A stretch of 64,000 nt of DNA from Bacteroidota bacterium (GCA_016708785.1 JADJFC010000005.1:220652-284651), one strand, 5' to 3'. Positions 33,435 through 42,980 are shown, counted from the stretch's first letter. The notes: a model not told the origin generated them from the letters alone. Numbers and translations: made by a program.

Positions 33435-33690
33435 CTATAAAAAATTCAATCCTTCTGCAAAAGATCCGATGTCAATTTTTAATTCTGATTCTGAAAAAAT
33501 AAATTCGTCGATCGCATTTCCTGTCAAGTCGGAAATTATTATCTAGGTTGATCTTCTTTTCTATGGAAATTCGATTGTTAGAAATTTGTTATAAGGGTTA
33601 GGATAGATTTTTGAAGATAGGTAGTTGATTTCAGAATTATTTTCCATGAATGAACCTGTACTATCAGTTTTTAATAAATAGAAAAAGTTT
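33435..33690 (-). pseudogene. Remnant of a T9SS-exported protein (type A sorting domain)
   Basis: On the minus strand a continuous but twice-broken translation reads LLKTDSTGSF, then NYLSSKIYPNPYNKFLTIEF, then two in-frame stops and a frame change, then SDLTGNAIDEFIFSESELK and GSFAEGLNFL before a stop. YPNP followed by a strand, the DLTGN turn and the GLNFL end is the pattern of a type A sorting domain. Two stops and a frame change within 70 codons show decay. The rest of the gap 33374-34010 holds only this remnant and the hairpin block at 33828-34020. Confidence 0.6.
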
Positions 33691-33827
33691 CACTTTTATT
33701 TTGATCTGTTGATGTGCTCAAGTATTTCTCAAACAAAGCCTGAGCATTAATTCATGAGGAGAGAAGTAGAGCAATGAAAATGGAGAAGACGAGCTTCGTT
33801 TTTTGTTCATTTTAGGTGAATGATATT

Positions 33828-34020
33828 TAACACTAAGTACACTAAAATTTTAGCCACGAATTCACGAATGAAATAATTCATTCGTGAATTCGTGGCTAAA
33901 TTATTTTTTGTTCTTATAGTGATTAGCATTAAGGTCGCGAAAATTTTAGCCACGAATTCACGAATAAAAAATAATTCATTCGTGAATTCGTGGCTAAAAA
34001 ATTTGTGTTCTTAGTGTTTA
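33828..34020. repeat. Nested hairpin element: two 22-24-bp-arm palindromes in outer arms
   Basis: Palindrome 1 has perfect 24-bp arms (33849-33872, 33877-33900). Palindrome 2 has perfect 22-bp arms (33944-33965, 33978-33999). Both use TTTAGCCACGAATTCACGAAT text. Outside them AACACTAAG near 33828 pairs with CTTAGTGTT near 34010. The right outer arm resembles the arm of 9348-9440. The right edge supplies the stop codon of the DUF1456 gene. Confidence 0.85.
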
Positions 34021-34247
34021 TTTTCCGGCCTCGGCCCACGCTTATAGATGACCAAACCATTTAAAAAATTTCGTAACAGCTGATCACCACAAACTTTGTA
34101 ATTCGGATGGTCCTCATTTCGAAAAATAGCACTGAGTTCTGTTTTGCTGATATCGTATTCAACTAACTTTAGAATTTTAACAATGTCATCGTCACGTAGT
34201 TCAAGTGCGACGCGTAATTTTTTAAAGATATCGTTATTGGTTAGCAT
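34011..34247 (-). CDS. DUF1456-like protein, single repeat, 3' end in a repeat element
   Basis: A 78-aa protein. MLTNNDIFKKLRVALELRDD and VEYDISKTELSAIFRNEDHP followed by CGDQLLRNFLNGLVIYKRG match one unit of the DUF1456 (YehS) domain, which is commonly present as two units of about 70 residues. The last codons, for N-K-H and the stop, come from the outer arm of the hairpin block (33828-34020), which may have replaced the original 3' end. Function is unknown. It starts 14 bp after the helicase stop, on the same strand. Confidence 0.72.
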   Translation of the reverse strand: MLTNNDIFKKLRVALELRDDDIVKILKLVEYDISKTELSAIFRNEDHPNYKVCGDQLLRNFLNGLVIYKRGPRPENKH

Positions 34248-34261
34248 TGGAGGATTACAAA

Positions 34262-35500
34262 TTATTTTTTAGGACTGGAATTCGGTCTTTTATTTTTCGA
34301 AAAATTTCTCTTCTTACCGCTAAAATTACTTTTTTTATGTTCGATAGGATTCCAAACCGGACCTTTGCCAAGCGAATCCGGCAATGTGATCTTCGGGATC
34401 TGGCTTTCGATAAATTCTTCGATCTGAACAAATCGCGACTGATCTTTCGGACTTACAAATGTAATGGCTTCACCGGTAGTTTCAGCACGTGCAGTACGAC
34501 CAACACGGTGAACGTAATCTTCCGCATCGCCGGGCACATCATAATTGATAACAAGTCCGATATTTTCAATGTCTATTCCTCGCGAAAGAATATCAGTTGC
34601 AATAAGCACCGGCGTTTTTTTATTTTTGAAGTTCAACAAAACAGTTTCACGCATTGCTTGTGTGAGGTCACTGTGAATTGCTGCTGCAGGAACAATTCTT
34701 CTTTGCAAGACTTTTTACAACGTCTTTACAGCAATTTTAGTTGAAGCAAAGATCAATGCAGTGCTGATCTTACGATGCGATAAAAGTTCAATGATCAGAT
34801 TATTTTTCTGGTCATCATAAACGATATATGCTTTTTGATCGACACCTGCTGCAGGCTTACTTATTGCAATATTTATTTCAACCGGATTATTCATCAGCTT
34901 TTTTGCTAACGGACGAATCTTCACAGGCATCGTTGCACTGAAAAGCAAGATCTGTTTTTTCTCCGGAAGAAATTTGTTGATGGTCATGATGTCTTCATAG
35001 AAACCCATGTCAAGCATTTTATCTGCTTCATCAAGTATCAATGTTTCCAGCTGATCCATTTTTACATAACCAAGTTTTAAATGACTGAGTAACCGACCGG
35101 GTGTCGCTATGATAACGGAAGTACCTTCCATCAACGCTTTCTTTTCACGATCAAAGGAGAATCCGTCATTTCCACCGTAAACGGCAATTGAATTTGCATG
35201 AGTGAAGTAGGCAAATCCCTGAAACGCCTGATCGATCTGGACAGCAAGTTCACGTGTGGGTGCTAAAATGAGCGCAGCCGTATGAGGAGTTTTACTGTCT
35301 GAGATCTGTTGTAAAGTAGGAAGTAAGTATGCTGCTGTTTTTCCGGTACCCGTTTGCGCACAAGCTAAAACATCGCGTTTTGCTAAAATTTCGGGTATTA
35401 CACTGTTTTGTATTGGTGTAGGCTTGTCGTAGCCCATTGTATAAAGACCATCTAATAAATCATCACTGAAATTAAATGCTTCAAATCCTAAATCTTCCAT
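34262..35500 (-). CDS. DEAD-box RNA helicase, RhlE type, interrupted by an in-frame TAA
   Basis: The N half has the Q motif (GYDKPTPIQNSVIPEIL), Walker A AQTGTGKTA, Walker B LDEADKMLDMGF and SAT in LFSATMP. The C half has AIHSDLTQ, VLIATDILSRGIDIENIGLV and YVHRVGRTARAE, with a basic tail. Both halves are in one frame, separated by a single TAA at 34715-34717 in the link between FASTKIAVKTL and KVLQRR. There the family aligns without a gap. This is therefore a nonsense codon, not a frameshift. A sequencing error or a real null allele are both possible. The start is placed at MEDLGF (35500). Confidence 0.88.
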
Positions 35501-35525
35501 TCTTATTTTTATTCTGTACAAAGAT

Positions 35526-35573
35526 AAGAATACTTAGCAGACAGGACAGTTGTTCGGTCTGTTAAGTATTCTT
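35526..35573. terminator. 17-bp-arm hairpin between the lysyl-oxidase-like gene and the helicase
   Basis: AAGAATACTTAGCAGAC (35526-35542) pairs with GTCTGTTAAGTATTCTT (35557-35573), one mismatch, 14-nt loop. It lies past the stop of the large secreted protein on the minus strand and before the helicase start, so it may end the first transcript. Confidence 0.55.
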
Positions 35574-35609
35574 ATGCAAAAGATAATGCTTTTTGAGGTG
35601 AATTGTAAC

Positions 35610-38600
35610 TTACGGATGAACTCGAAGTACATTCATATTGTTTTCCAGGAGACTGTAATCTGAAGATTCAACTATGCCGTCACCATTAAGATCTTCCGGA
35701 ATATATCCATTGGAATTTACTTGCGATTCACTTTGTATGTTGCCCATATCAACGACTTCAATGCTTCCGTCTTGGTTCACATCACCGGAGAAAAGTGCGA
35801 ATCGTCCATCGCCCATATCATTCATGTTATCTCCCATTGCTTTTGAAATTGCATCACTGAAAATGTATGTGCTTACTGCACCTGAGATAGTGATTGGAGA
35901 AGCGCTCCATGTCTCTAATGCATTTCTGTGATGAACACTGATATAATAACTACCATTCAATAACTCTGAAGGGAATATAAAACTACCCTCACCATTGGTA
36001 TTGATCGTGCTTGTGAAACTTTGTAAGACAGCATATGGCGATGTCGATTCATGTAATTTCAAAACGATTGTATCGCACAATGTTGGTAAACCAACAGGGT
36101 TAACAACAGCTCTCATCATTCCGGCTGATAAATAGAAGCCTTCAATGTATAATTTTACATTTAGAGTAATACCGGTCGTGATCGAGAAATTTGTAGTTGT
36201 GCACAGTACACATCCTTTGTCATTTGTAACACATACAACACCACTGGACGGGCTGATGTTTGGAACAACAGCTTCGATCACTGTCGGACTAACAACATTG
36301 AAACTAGATGCATTTGTTCCTGCAAAAGAAACAGTAGTTGCACCGGTAAATCCTGTTCCGGTAATTGTTACAACAGTTCCCGGAACTCCGCTCGCAGGGG
36401 CGAAACTTGAAATAGTAAGCGGGTCAGAAACTGGTACTGAAACACTGTTTGTTGCAGTACAGCCTGTAGCACTGCTGGTTGCAGTAACAGTGTAAGTTGT
36501 ATTCACTGCAGGATTATGAACCGGATTCTGATCAGTTGAAGTGAATCCTGCCGGTAATGATGCCCATGCATAGCTTATCGTCTCCGGTACCAGGCTATTG
36601 ATTATGATGTTCCAATTTTGTATTCGTCCTGTATCAACGCCGGCCAGATCCTGGACTTTCAATAACCATGTACCATTTGCATTGCCTGTGAATGTGCCAA
36701 GGTTACCGTCCGGTTTGAAATTTCCTGTGAATGGTGCAGTTCCTAAATTTATCAAAGTAGCTGCAGACATTGTGAAAACTGTATTGATAAAATTATCGCC
36801 ACCACTTCCACGACGATTACTCAAATAGACGCTATTGCCCGAAGGAGAGATAAGTGAGATGGCAAGATCACCATCATAAGTGTGAGTTAGATTTAAATTA
36901 ACTGAAACGACAGACGTTGCACTTAATGTTGACGGACTGATTCCTGAAACTACGATTGGCGACGTAACACCTGTTGCATTATTATCAGGAATAAAAACCG
37001 GAACATTGCTAGTAAAAGTAGAAGCTAAATTCTGTGTACCTCCGGAAGTAGAAGTTGCACTCAATTGTACAGCGCTTCCATTGCATGTTGACGCTGTTGA
37101 AGTTGCGGAAGTTGAAATTGGTATGGTAGTAATTGTTATAGGAGCGGAATTCGAAACCGAAGTGCCACAATTAGTTCCAACAGTATAATTACCGGGAGCA
37201 GATACCGTAATTGATTGTGTAGTATCGCCTGTTGACCAGATATAATTACTAACTACACTTGAAGTTAATGTTACACTTCCTCCAACACAAATGCTTGTTG
37301 GTCCACTTGCAGTGATAGTCGGCGTTACACTTTGTTGAGTAAGAGTAATTGGCACAGCAACCCAATTGTTATTCTCGTCGCTTTCCAGAAAATTATTGTC
37401 AGGATCAGTGATGGAAACAATATAATACGTTCCATTACAAACATTGTTGAGAGGAATTGGGTCATTCAGTGAAATACTGTACACGTCATAATTTCCCGGA
37501 TAAATTCCTTGTGTAAGTCCGCAACCGGTATGAAATCCAAGATTGTTATTCGGGAATGTCGTCATAGGATTTCCTGCATTGTCAACGCACTCACCGGGAT
37601 TAGTTGCACAATGACCAAGATTGATGAGACAGAAACTTTGCTTCACACCTGTACCAACGATGGGCCAGTTACGTGCATCAGGATCCGCAGTTGGTGTTCG
37701 TAATGTGTAATTTGCCCAATTGTCGACATGCAAGTGGCCATGTGCAGGATGGTATGTCATCTGCCCCGCAATCCTGTCATAGTATCCAAGAGTATCGCTT
37801 CCCGGTATTTTCTGAAAGATTCGTTGTTTTACAATGTGTTTTATTAAATCACCATTCGGACAAGTTGTATTACAAGGAACATTTGTTGTTCCGCAAAAAC
37901 ATGAATCGTAGCCATAGATATCAATAGGCCCATAACCGATATTTGGAGTAGCATTAGAAATGTAAAGGAATCCCGGATTTTCCGTATGATGATCAAGAAT
38001 TTCTTTTCCAGATGCTGTCATATCAGGAAGCAAATCGCAACCGGCAGCACCACCCGGACAAACACAAGTTGGACAAGGATAATCGCCTGTTGGACCGCTT
38101 CCGACGGTAGTACTTCCCGGGTTGGGAGGGTTTTGTACGAATACGATACTTGCAACCCGAATAGATCCTGTATCTGCATTTGCCACATCACTTACGATGA
38201 ACAACCATGTTCCATTTGGATTTTGACCGTTGTTGAAAGAAGCAGTGTTTCCTGCAGGAAGATAAATTCCTGTGTAGGGAGCGATTCCATTGCTGAAAGC
38301 AGTTCCATCCATACCGACACATGTTCCTGTAAAATTATCTGCTGAACCACCAACACCAGAAATGATACTCACAGTCAGTCCATCCGGTGAAACAAGACTT
38401 ACGCGCAAATCATTCTTGTAGGTGTGAGTAATCGTCATACACACATGTGCAAGGCCAAAAGTGGTGTCAATTACATTAGGTAAACCCGAAACAATGATTG
38501 GTACTGTATCTGTCTGATTGTCCATGATAGGCTCAACTCCTGTCCATGAGAATGTCTGTGCATTTGCAGACCACGATAACAAGAATAGAATTGTTGCAGT

Positions 38601-38615
38601 AAATAGTTTTTTCAT
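35610..38615 (-). CDS. Secreted lysyl-oxidase-like multidomain protein with P-domains and dockerin-like end
   Basis: A 1001-aa exported protein. Signal peptide 1-20; P/Homo B-type domain about 22-160; a Cys-rich lysyl-oxidase-like domain about 195-428; an Ig/PKD-like domain about 430-500; a second P-type domain about 530-670; an IPT/TIG domain about 735-815; and a dockerin-like pair of EF-hand loops (DVNQDGSIEVVD and DLNGDGIVESSD, about 945-1001). The oxidase part has YHPAHGHLHVDNW with His289, 292, 294 and 296, the copper-binding HxHxH region of lysyl oxidases. That enzyme deaminates Lys side chains and crosslinks proteins; the substrate here is unknown. No YPNP sorting domain is visible. 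Confidence 0.72.
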   Translation of the reverse strand: MKKLFTATILFLLSWSANAQTFSWTGVEPIMDNQTDTVPIIVSGLPNVIDTTFGLAHVCMTITHTYKNDLRVSLVSPDGLTVSIISGVGGSADNFTGTCVGMDGTAFSNGIAPYTGIYLPAGNTASFNNGQNPNGTWLFIVSDVANADTGSIRVASIVFVQNPPNPGSTTVGSGPTGDYPCPTCVCPGGAAGCDLLPDMTASGKEILDHHTENPGFLYISNATPNIGYGPIDIYGYDSCFCGTTNVPCNTTCPNGDLIKHIVKQRIFQKIPGSDTLGYYDRIAGQMTYHPAHGHLHVDNWANYTLRTPTADPDARNWPIVGTGVKQSFCLINLGHCATNPGECVDNAGNPMTTFPNNNLGFHTGCGLTQGIYPGNYDVYSISLNDPIPLNNVCNGTYYIVSITDPDNNFLESDENNNWVAVPITLTQQSVTPTITASGPTSICVGGSVTLTSSVVSNYIWSTGDTTQSITVSAPGNYTVGTNCGTSVSNSAPITITTIPISTSATSTASTCNGSAVQLSATSTSGGTQNLASTFTSNVPVFIPDNNATGVTSPIVVSGISPSTLSATSVVSVNLNLTHTYDGDLAISLISPSGNSVYLSNRRGSGGDNFINTVFTMSAATLINLGTAPFTGNFKPDGNLGTFTGNANGTWLLKVQDLAGVDTGRIQNWNIIINSLVPETISYAWASLPAGFTSTDQNPVHNPAVNTTYTVTATSSATGCTATNSVSVPVSDPLTISSFAPASGVPGTVVTITGTGFTGATTVSFAGTNASSFNVVSPTVIEAVVPNISPSSGVVCVTNDKGCVLCTTTNFSITTGITLNVKLYIEGFYLSAGMMRAVVNPVGLPTLCDTIVLKLHESTSPYAVLQSFTSTINTNGEGSFIFPSELLNGSYYISVHHRNALETWSASPITISGAVSTYIFSDAISKAMGDNMNDMGDGRFALFSGDVNQDGSIEVVDMGNIQSESQVNSNGYIPEDLNGDGIVESSDYSLLENNMNVLRVHP

Positions 38616-38792
38616 GAATTTTGTGTTGTAATGGTTGTGTTCCCGCAGATTCCCCAGTAGGACAATTTAGTGAAAAATCTGAAAAAGACAAAATCCGGTT
38701 CTAAAACCCGGTAAAATTTAACTTTTTTGGGACTTAAAGCAGAATTTTACGCATTATTTAATGAAATTGTTTTAATGAAAATCAGAATTGGG

Positions 38793-39188
38793 TTATTTAA
38801 TTTTAATCGAAAACGGGCTTAGTGTATGGCTAATATTTTTTATGTCGACACATGTAATATACTCAACGAAAATTTTTGAACCGGTTTCGCAATCAGAAAT
38901 CACATCTTTCATTTCTTTTGTGAAAAGAGCATTTTCTCTATTGCGAAGGACAAGAGGTTTTTTATTTTTTCGGTATACTGAAAATTCAAAGGAAGTGATT
39001 TTTAATCCGATTGAATCTACGTGCAATTTTGTTGCATTCTGAAATTGCAATTTGGAAATAGATTCCGGGTTAATTCCATCGATGGTAACTTTGCATTTCA
39101 GTATTTCAGCATTTGCGGTTTGTCCGATCGATTGAAAGGAGAATGCAGAATTCAGAACAAGAAAAAATAAGAAACAGAAGTTTTTCAT
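38793..39188 (-). CDS. Small secreted protein with a GldM C-terminal-like domain
   Basis: A 131-aa protein with a signal peptide (FLFFLVLNSAFSFQSIGQ). The region LKITSFEFSVYRKNKKPLVL, then FTKEMKDVISDCETGSKIFV and EYITCVDIKN resembles the last domain of GldM, a periplasmic component of the T9SS motor. Full GldM is about 500 residues, so this is a stand-alone module. It could interact with T9SS machinery or be a surface Ig-like fold. It is followed at 39198 by a codirectional membrane protein gene. Confidence 0.5.
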   Translation of the reverse strand: MKNFCFLFFLVLNSAFSFQSIGQTANAEILKCKVTIDGINPESISKLQFQNATKLHVDSIGLKITSFEFSVYRKNKKPLVLRNRENALFTKEMKDVISDCETGSKIFVEYITCVDIKNISHTLSPFSIKIK

Positions 39189-39197
39189 TGGTGAAGC

Positions 39198-39836
39198 TTA
39201 CTTTTCAAGAAGTTTTATGTAGCATTCTCGTCCATTCAAAACCGATTTTTCAAATCCCATGATCTTCAAAAACCGTTCGTGATTTTTATTAGATACTTTT
39301 TCGTATGCAATTTGTTTAATGCCTTTTTCGAACAAATATTTATTTTCTTTTTCGAAAATAAATCGACCAACTTTAAAATCTCTGAATTTTTCTACAGTAT
39401 AGTTGATCTTTACGAAAGCAGTTCCGTTTTCATCAACGTGAGCTGCAAAGATATTTGCAATTACCAAGTCTCTTAAAACAACAAATCGAATTTGGTTTGT
39501 TGTGTCTTCAATTGAATAATCAGGAAAATAGTTTTTGATATCTTTTTTATAGAAAAGCAGAAATTTGCGAATGATAAGGTCCTTTGGTTCAAATTCCAGT
39601 AAGTCAAAATTCTCAGTGGTTCTATAGATTTTGATCAGGTATAAAAGGTTGATACAAAGAAGAAGGCTATTGGTCAATATAACAGGAAAAGCATCAATTG
39701 AGATTCCGTATAGAATAAAAGCGACACAGCCAAAGCTATTGAGCCATCTAAAGCGAATGTCATTAGAGACCAGTAACGAAATTGCAAGTAAAACTGAAGC
39801 AAGATAGCCTAGTACCAGAGGAATAAAATCGTGCAT
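39198..39836 (-). CDS. YgjV-like membrane protein with a soluble C-terminal domain
   Basis: About 212 aa from MHDFIPLVLGY. The first 80 residues form three or four helices (LVLGYLASVLLAISLLVSND, FGCVAFILYGISIDAFPVIL) like the YgjV inner-membrane family. The C-terminal 125 residues are soluble alpha/beta (FVVLRDLVIANIFAAHVDEN, FEKGIKQIAYEKVSNKNHER) and look like an acetyltransferase-type fold, but I see no acetyl-CoA loop. The function is unknown. The fusion of a YgjV-type membrane part with this domain is unusual as far as I can judge. An earlier Met at 39866 is possible. Confidence 0.6.
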   Translation of the reverse strand: MHDFIPLVLGYLASVLLAISLLVSNDIRFRWLNSFGCVAFILYGISIDAFPVILTNSLLLCINLLYLIKIYRTTENFDLLEFEPKDLIIRKFLLFYKKDIKNYFPDYSIEDTTNQIRFVVLRDLVIANIFAAHVDENGTAFVKINYTVEKFRDFKVGRFIFEKENKYLFEKGIKQIAYEKVSNKNHERFLKIMGFEKSVLNGRECYIKLLEK

Positions 39837-39940
39837 TGAATGGTTGTAAGTAGCTAAAGTAGGCAATCATCGGAGTATACAGAAATTTAAAATCATTTAG
39901 AGATGCGAGAAAAATCAGCGTCATTATAGGTTAAATAGTA

Positions 39941-39948
39941 TACCTTTG
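39941..39948 (+). promoter_or_regulatory. -7 box (TACCTTTG) for the SixA gene
   Basis: TACCTTTG fits TAnnTTTG and ends 4 bp before the ATG, so the transcript would be essentially leaderless. Confidence 0.4.
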
Positions 39949-39952
39949 CTTC

Positions 39953-40441
39953 ATGAAAACGGTTTACATTATACGTCATGCAAAATCTGACTGGTCAATT
40001 GATGGGCAAACAGACATCGACAGAGCGTTGAATGCGAGGGGTTATAACGATGCACATAATGTTGGTAAGGCGATGAAAGGGAAAGGTCAAGTTCCTCAAG
40101 TCATAATAAGTAGCCCTGCCATCCGAGCCTTGACTACAGCATTGATCCTTGCAGAAGAAATAGGCTATCCCAAATCCGAAATCAGGATTGAGCCATTGCT
40201 CTATGATACTGATGCACATGAGTATGAAAAAGTACTGAAATCCATAAGCAACAGTGCAGGATCTGTGGCTATTTTTGGACATAATCCGGTCGTAAGCGAT
40301 TTAAGTAGCTTTTGGGCCGGAAAACTGGTCGATATGCCGACATGTGCAGTTGTGCAGTTTCGGGTTTTAACTGATAAATGGTCGCATTTGTCAAAAGAAA
40401 ACGTACAATTCGTCGATCTGCTGGTTCCAAAAATGATATAA
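39953..40441 (+). CDS. sixA: SixA-type phosphohistidine phosphatase
   Basis: A 162-aa histidine-phosphatase superfamily protein with the short SixA layout. The RHG-type motif is VYIIRHAKSDW (catalytic His near residue 8), a second conserved Arg lies in SSPAIRALTTAL, and the C-terminal catalytic His is in AIFGHNPVVSDL. SixA removes phosphate from histidine phosphotransfer domains. It is upstream of the small Lys-rich gene and the polyphosphate genes on the same strand. Confidence 0.88.
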   Translation: MKTVYIIRHAKSDWSIDGQTDIDRALNARGYNDAHNVGKAMKGKGQVPQVIISSPAIRALTTALILAEEIGYPKSEIRIEPLLYDTDAHEYEKVLKSISNSAGSVAIFGHNPVVSDLSSFWAGKLVDMPTCAVVQFRVLTDKWSHLSKENVQFVDLLVPKMI

Positions 40442-40538
40442 ATCACCCGGTTTCATTATTAAATTAATGTTAAGTCATTGTATGCATAGTACCTATGTCA
40501 TAATTTAGATAAATATTACTCATTCTTAAAAATTACCT

Positions 40539-40780
40539 ATGAAAAAGAATTAAGAAAAGCTCTTGAAAAAAAGATTTCAGCAGCCGTTTCAGGCGCATTG
40601 CCTAGTGAGCAGAAAGTTGCGATCTCGAAATCAAAAAAAGCGATTGACGAAGCCGCACAACTAGTTGCGAAAAAATTCTCAAAAGCGCTAAAGTCAATTG
40701 AAAAAGAAAAGAAACGTTTGCAGAAAAAAGTGAGCGTAGTAAAAAAGAAAAAAGCCGCAGTCTCAAAAAGGAAGAAATAG
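40539..40780 (+). CDS. Small Lys-rich protein (frameshifted near its start)
   Basis: As written, ATGAAAAAGAATTAAG at 40539 stops at once. Adding one A to the run 40542-40546 restores MKKELRKALEKKISAAVSGA, continuous with the downstream open frame through a Lys-rich tail (SIEKEKKRLQKKVSVVKKKK) to 40780, 80 aa in all. It is a helical, basic, probably nucleic-acid- or polyphosphate-binding protein. I do not recognise a family. It ends 15 bp before ppk1, so an association with polyphosphate is possible but unproven. Confidence 0.55.
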
Positions 40781-40794
40781 TCTGATCGTTTTTT

Positions 40795-42959
40795 ATGAAG
40801 AATAAAGTCAGTACTTTGATCAACCGCGATCTGAGTTGGTTGTCTTTTAATGCACGTGTATTACAGGAAGCTGAAGATGAATCTGTGCCTTTGATAGAAC
40901 GGTTACGTTTTTTGGGGATCTTTAGTAACAATCGCGACGAATTTTTTAAAGTACGTGTTGCAACCATACGCCGGATGATGAAATTCGGCAAGCGTGGTCG
41001 AGAGATCATTGGTGCTGACCCGGCTCAGTTACTGGAGCAGGTGCAACAGATCGTTATCAAACAGCAAAAAAAATTTGACAAACTATTCAGTAAGATTTTG
41101 CTGGAGTTGGAAGAGGGAAATATATTCTTTATTAGTGACAAAGAATTAAATCCGACTCAGGAGTTATTTGTTCGTGATTATTTTCATCAGAAGGTCTATC
41201 CTAACCTGATGCCGATCATGATCGATTCTGCACCACATTTTCCTTATCTCAAAGACAGGATGATTTATCTGGCTGTTCGGATCAAATCAACAATAAAAAA
41301 CGCACCAAAGAATAAGTTCTCATTGATTGAGATCCCGACAGATGTTTTGCCGCGTATAATTGTTTTGCCATCTACAACGGATAAAAAAAATATTATTTTA
41401 CTTGAAGATATCATTCGTTTTTGCCTGAATGATATCTATTCAATTTTTGATTATGAGGCCATTGAAGGTTATACAATAAAACTAACTCGTGATGCCGAAT
41501 TGGATATCGACAGCGACGTTTCAAAAAGCTGGCTGGAGAAAGTTCAAAAAAGTGTCAAGCAAAGAAAGAGAGGTGAGCCCGTTCGATTGGTTTATGACGA
41601 GAGAATTCCTTCAGACCTTCTAGAGTATATTGTCAAGAAAATCAAGTTGAAAGATGGAGAGTATTTAACACCGGGCGGGAAGTATCATAACTTCAAAGAT
41701 TTTATAAATTTCCCAAGATCGGAAGAAGAGAGTTGTGGTTTAAAATCCCCAAGCCACTCAATCACCCTGCTTTTATTGACCAGAAAAGTTTATTGTCTGT
41801 TATAAAGAGTAAAGATATTCTACTTGCCTATCCATATCATTCGTTTTTGCATATAATTGATTTGTTGCGCGAAGCATCAATTGATCCAAATGTGAGTTCC
41901 ATAAAAATGACTTTGTATAGAGCATCAACAAATAGTAGTATTGTCAATGCATTGATCAATGCAGCAAGAAATGGCAAGCATGTATTTGTTGTTTTGGAAT
42001 TGCAGGCACGTTTTGATGAAGAGACAAATATTTATTATGCAGATAAACTTCAGGAAGCAGGAGTTGAGGTTATTTTTGGTGTTCCCGGTTTAAAAGTGCA
42101 TTCAAAATTATTTCTCATTACAAGAAAGGAAGAAAAGAAGGTGGTGCATTACGCTCATATTGGAACCGGAAATTTCAATGAAAAGACTGCAAAACTTTAT
42201 TGCGACCACTCATTGCTTACAGCAGATAAATCAATTACACAAGAAGTAGAAAGGTTGTTTGCTTTTTACCACGATAATTACAAGACCGGACATTTCAAAC
42301 ACCTGATCGTTTCGCCATTTAATTCCAGAAAACGGTATGTTGCTTTGATCAACAAAGAAATTGAAAATGCTTTACTCGGAAAGGATGCGTGGATGATTCT
42401 AAAGATGAATAGTCTTGTTGATGAAGACATGATTAAAAAACTGTATGAAGCCAGTTCGGCAGGAGTAAAGATCCGATTAATTGTAAGAGGGATTTGCTCA
42501 TTGATTCCTGGCGTTCCCGGTTTAAGCGAGAATATTAAAGCAATCAGTATTGTAGATAAATTTTTAGAACATAGCCGGATTTTTATTTTTTGCCATGGCG
42601 GCGAAGAAAAATATTTTTTGTCATCAGGCGATTGGATGAATAGAAATCTCGATTTCAGGTCAGAAGTTACCGTTCCAATCTATGATCATGAATTACAAGC
42701 TCAGTTGATGGAATATGTTAAAATTCAGTTCCAGGACAACTCCAAAGCTCGTTTCCATTCACCTGAAAATGTGAATGAGTATGTTCATAACAGCAAACGA
42801 ACTTTTAAAGCACAGGATGAAATTTACAAATGGATTCTTAACTTGCAATCGCAACAGAGCCGACTTCCAAAAGAGCTAAATGGTAAGGTAAGTAGCTTGA
42901 AAAGTGCAAAAAGAAAAAATTCAACCTCGCCTGTCAGAATTCAAAAATTAAAAAGTTGA
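40795..42959 (+). CDS. ppk1: Polyphosphate kinase 1 (frameshifted)
   Basis: About 721 aa. N domain INRDLSWLSFNARVLQEAED; head domain with NNRDEFFKVRVATIRRM; phosphohistidine and catalytic core in the C half with VHSKLFLITRKEEKKVVHYA, HIGTGNFNEKTAKLY, RASTNSSIVNAL and HGGEEKYFLSSGDWMNRNLD. The break at about 41715-41719 is a missing A. With it restored the text reads NFPRIGRRELWFKIPKP, joining both halves. The enzyme polymerises phosphate from ATP reversibly. ppx follows 21 bp later on the same strand, and the small Lys-rich gene precedes it. Confidence 0.93.
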
Positions 42960-42980
42960 ATTCCGGAGTAATTATTTAAA

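Noticed and set aside
34708..34717. A frameshift in the DEAD-box gene
   Set aside because: The two parts are in the same frame; a stop codon, not an indel, separates them.
39998..40446. Antisense open frames over sixA and other long overlapping frames throughout
   Set aside because: They are complements of well-supported genes and show no independent coding signal.
41733..42959. A separate phospholipase-D-like or polyphosphate kinase gene
   Set aside because: It continues ppk1 exactly after one restored base at about 41715-41719.
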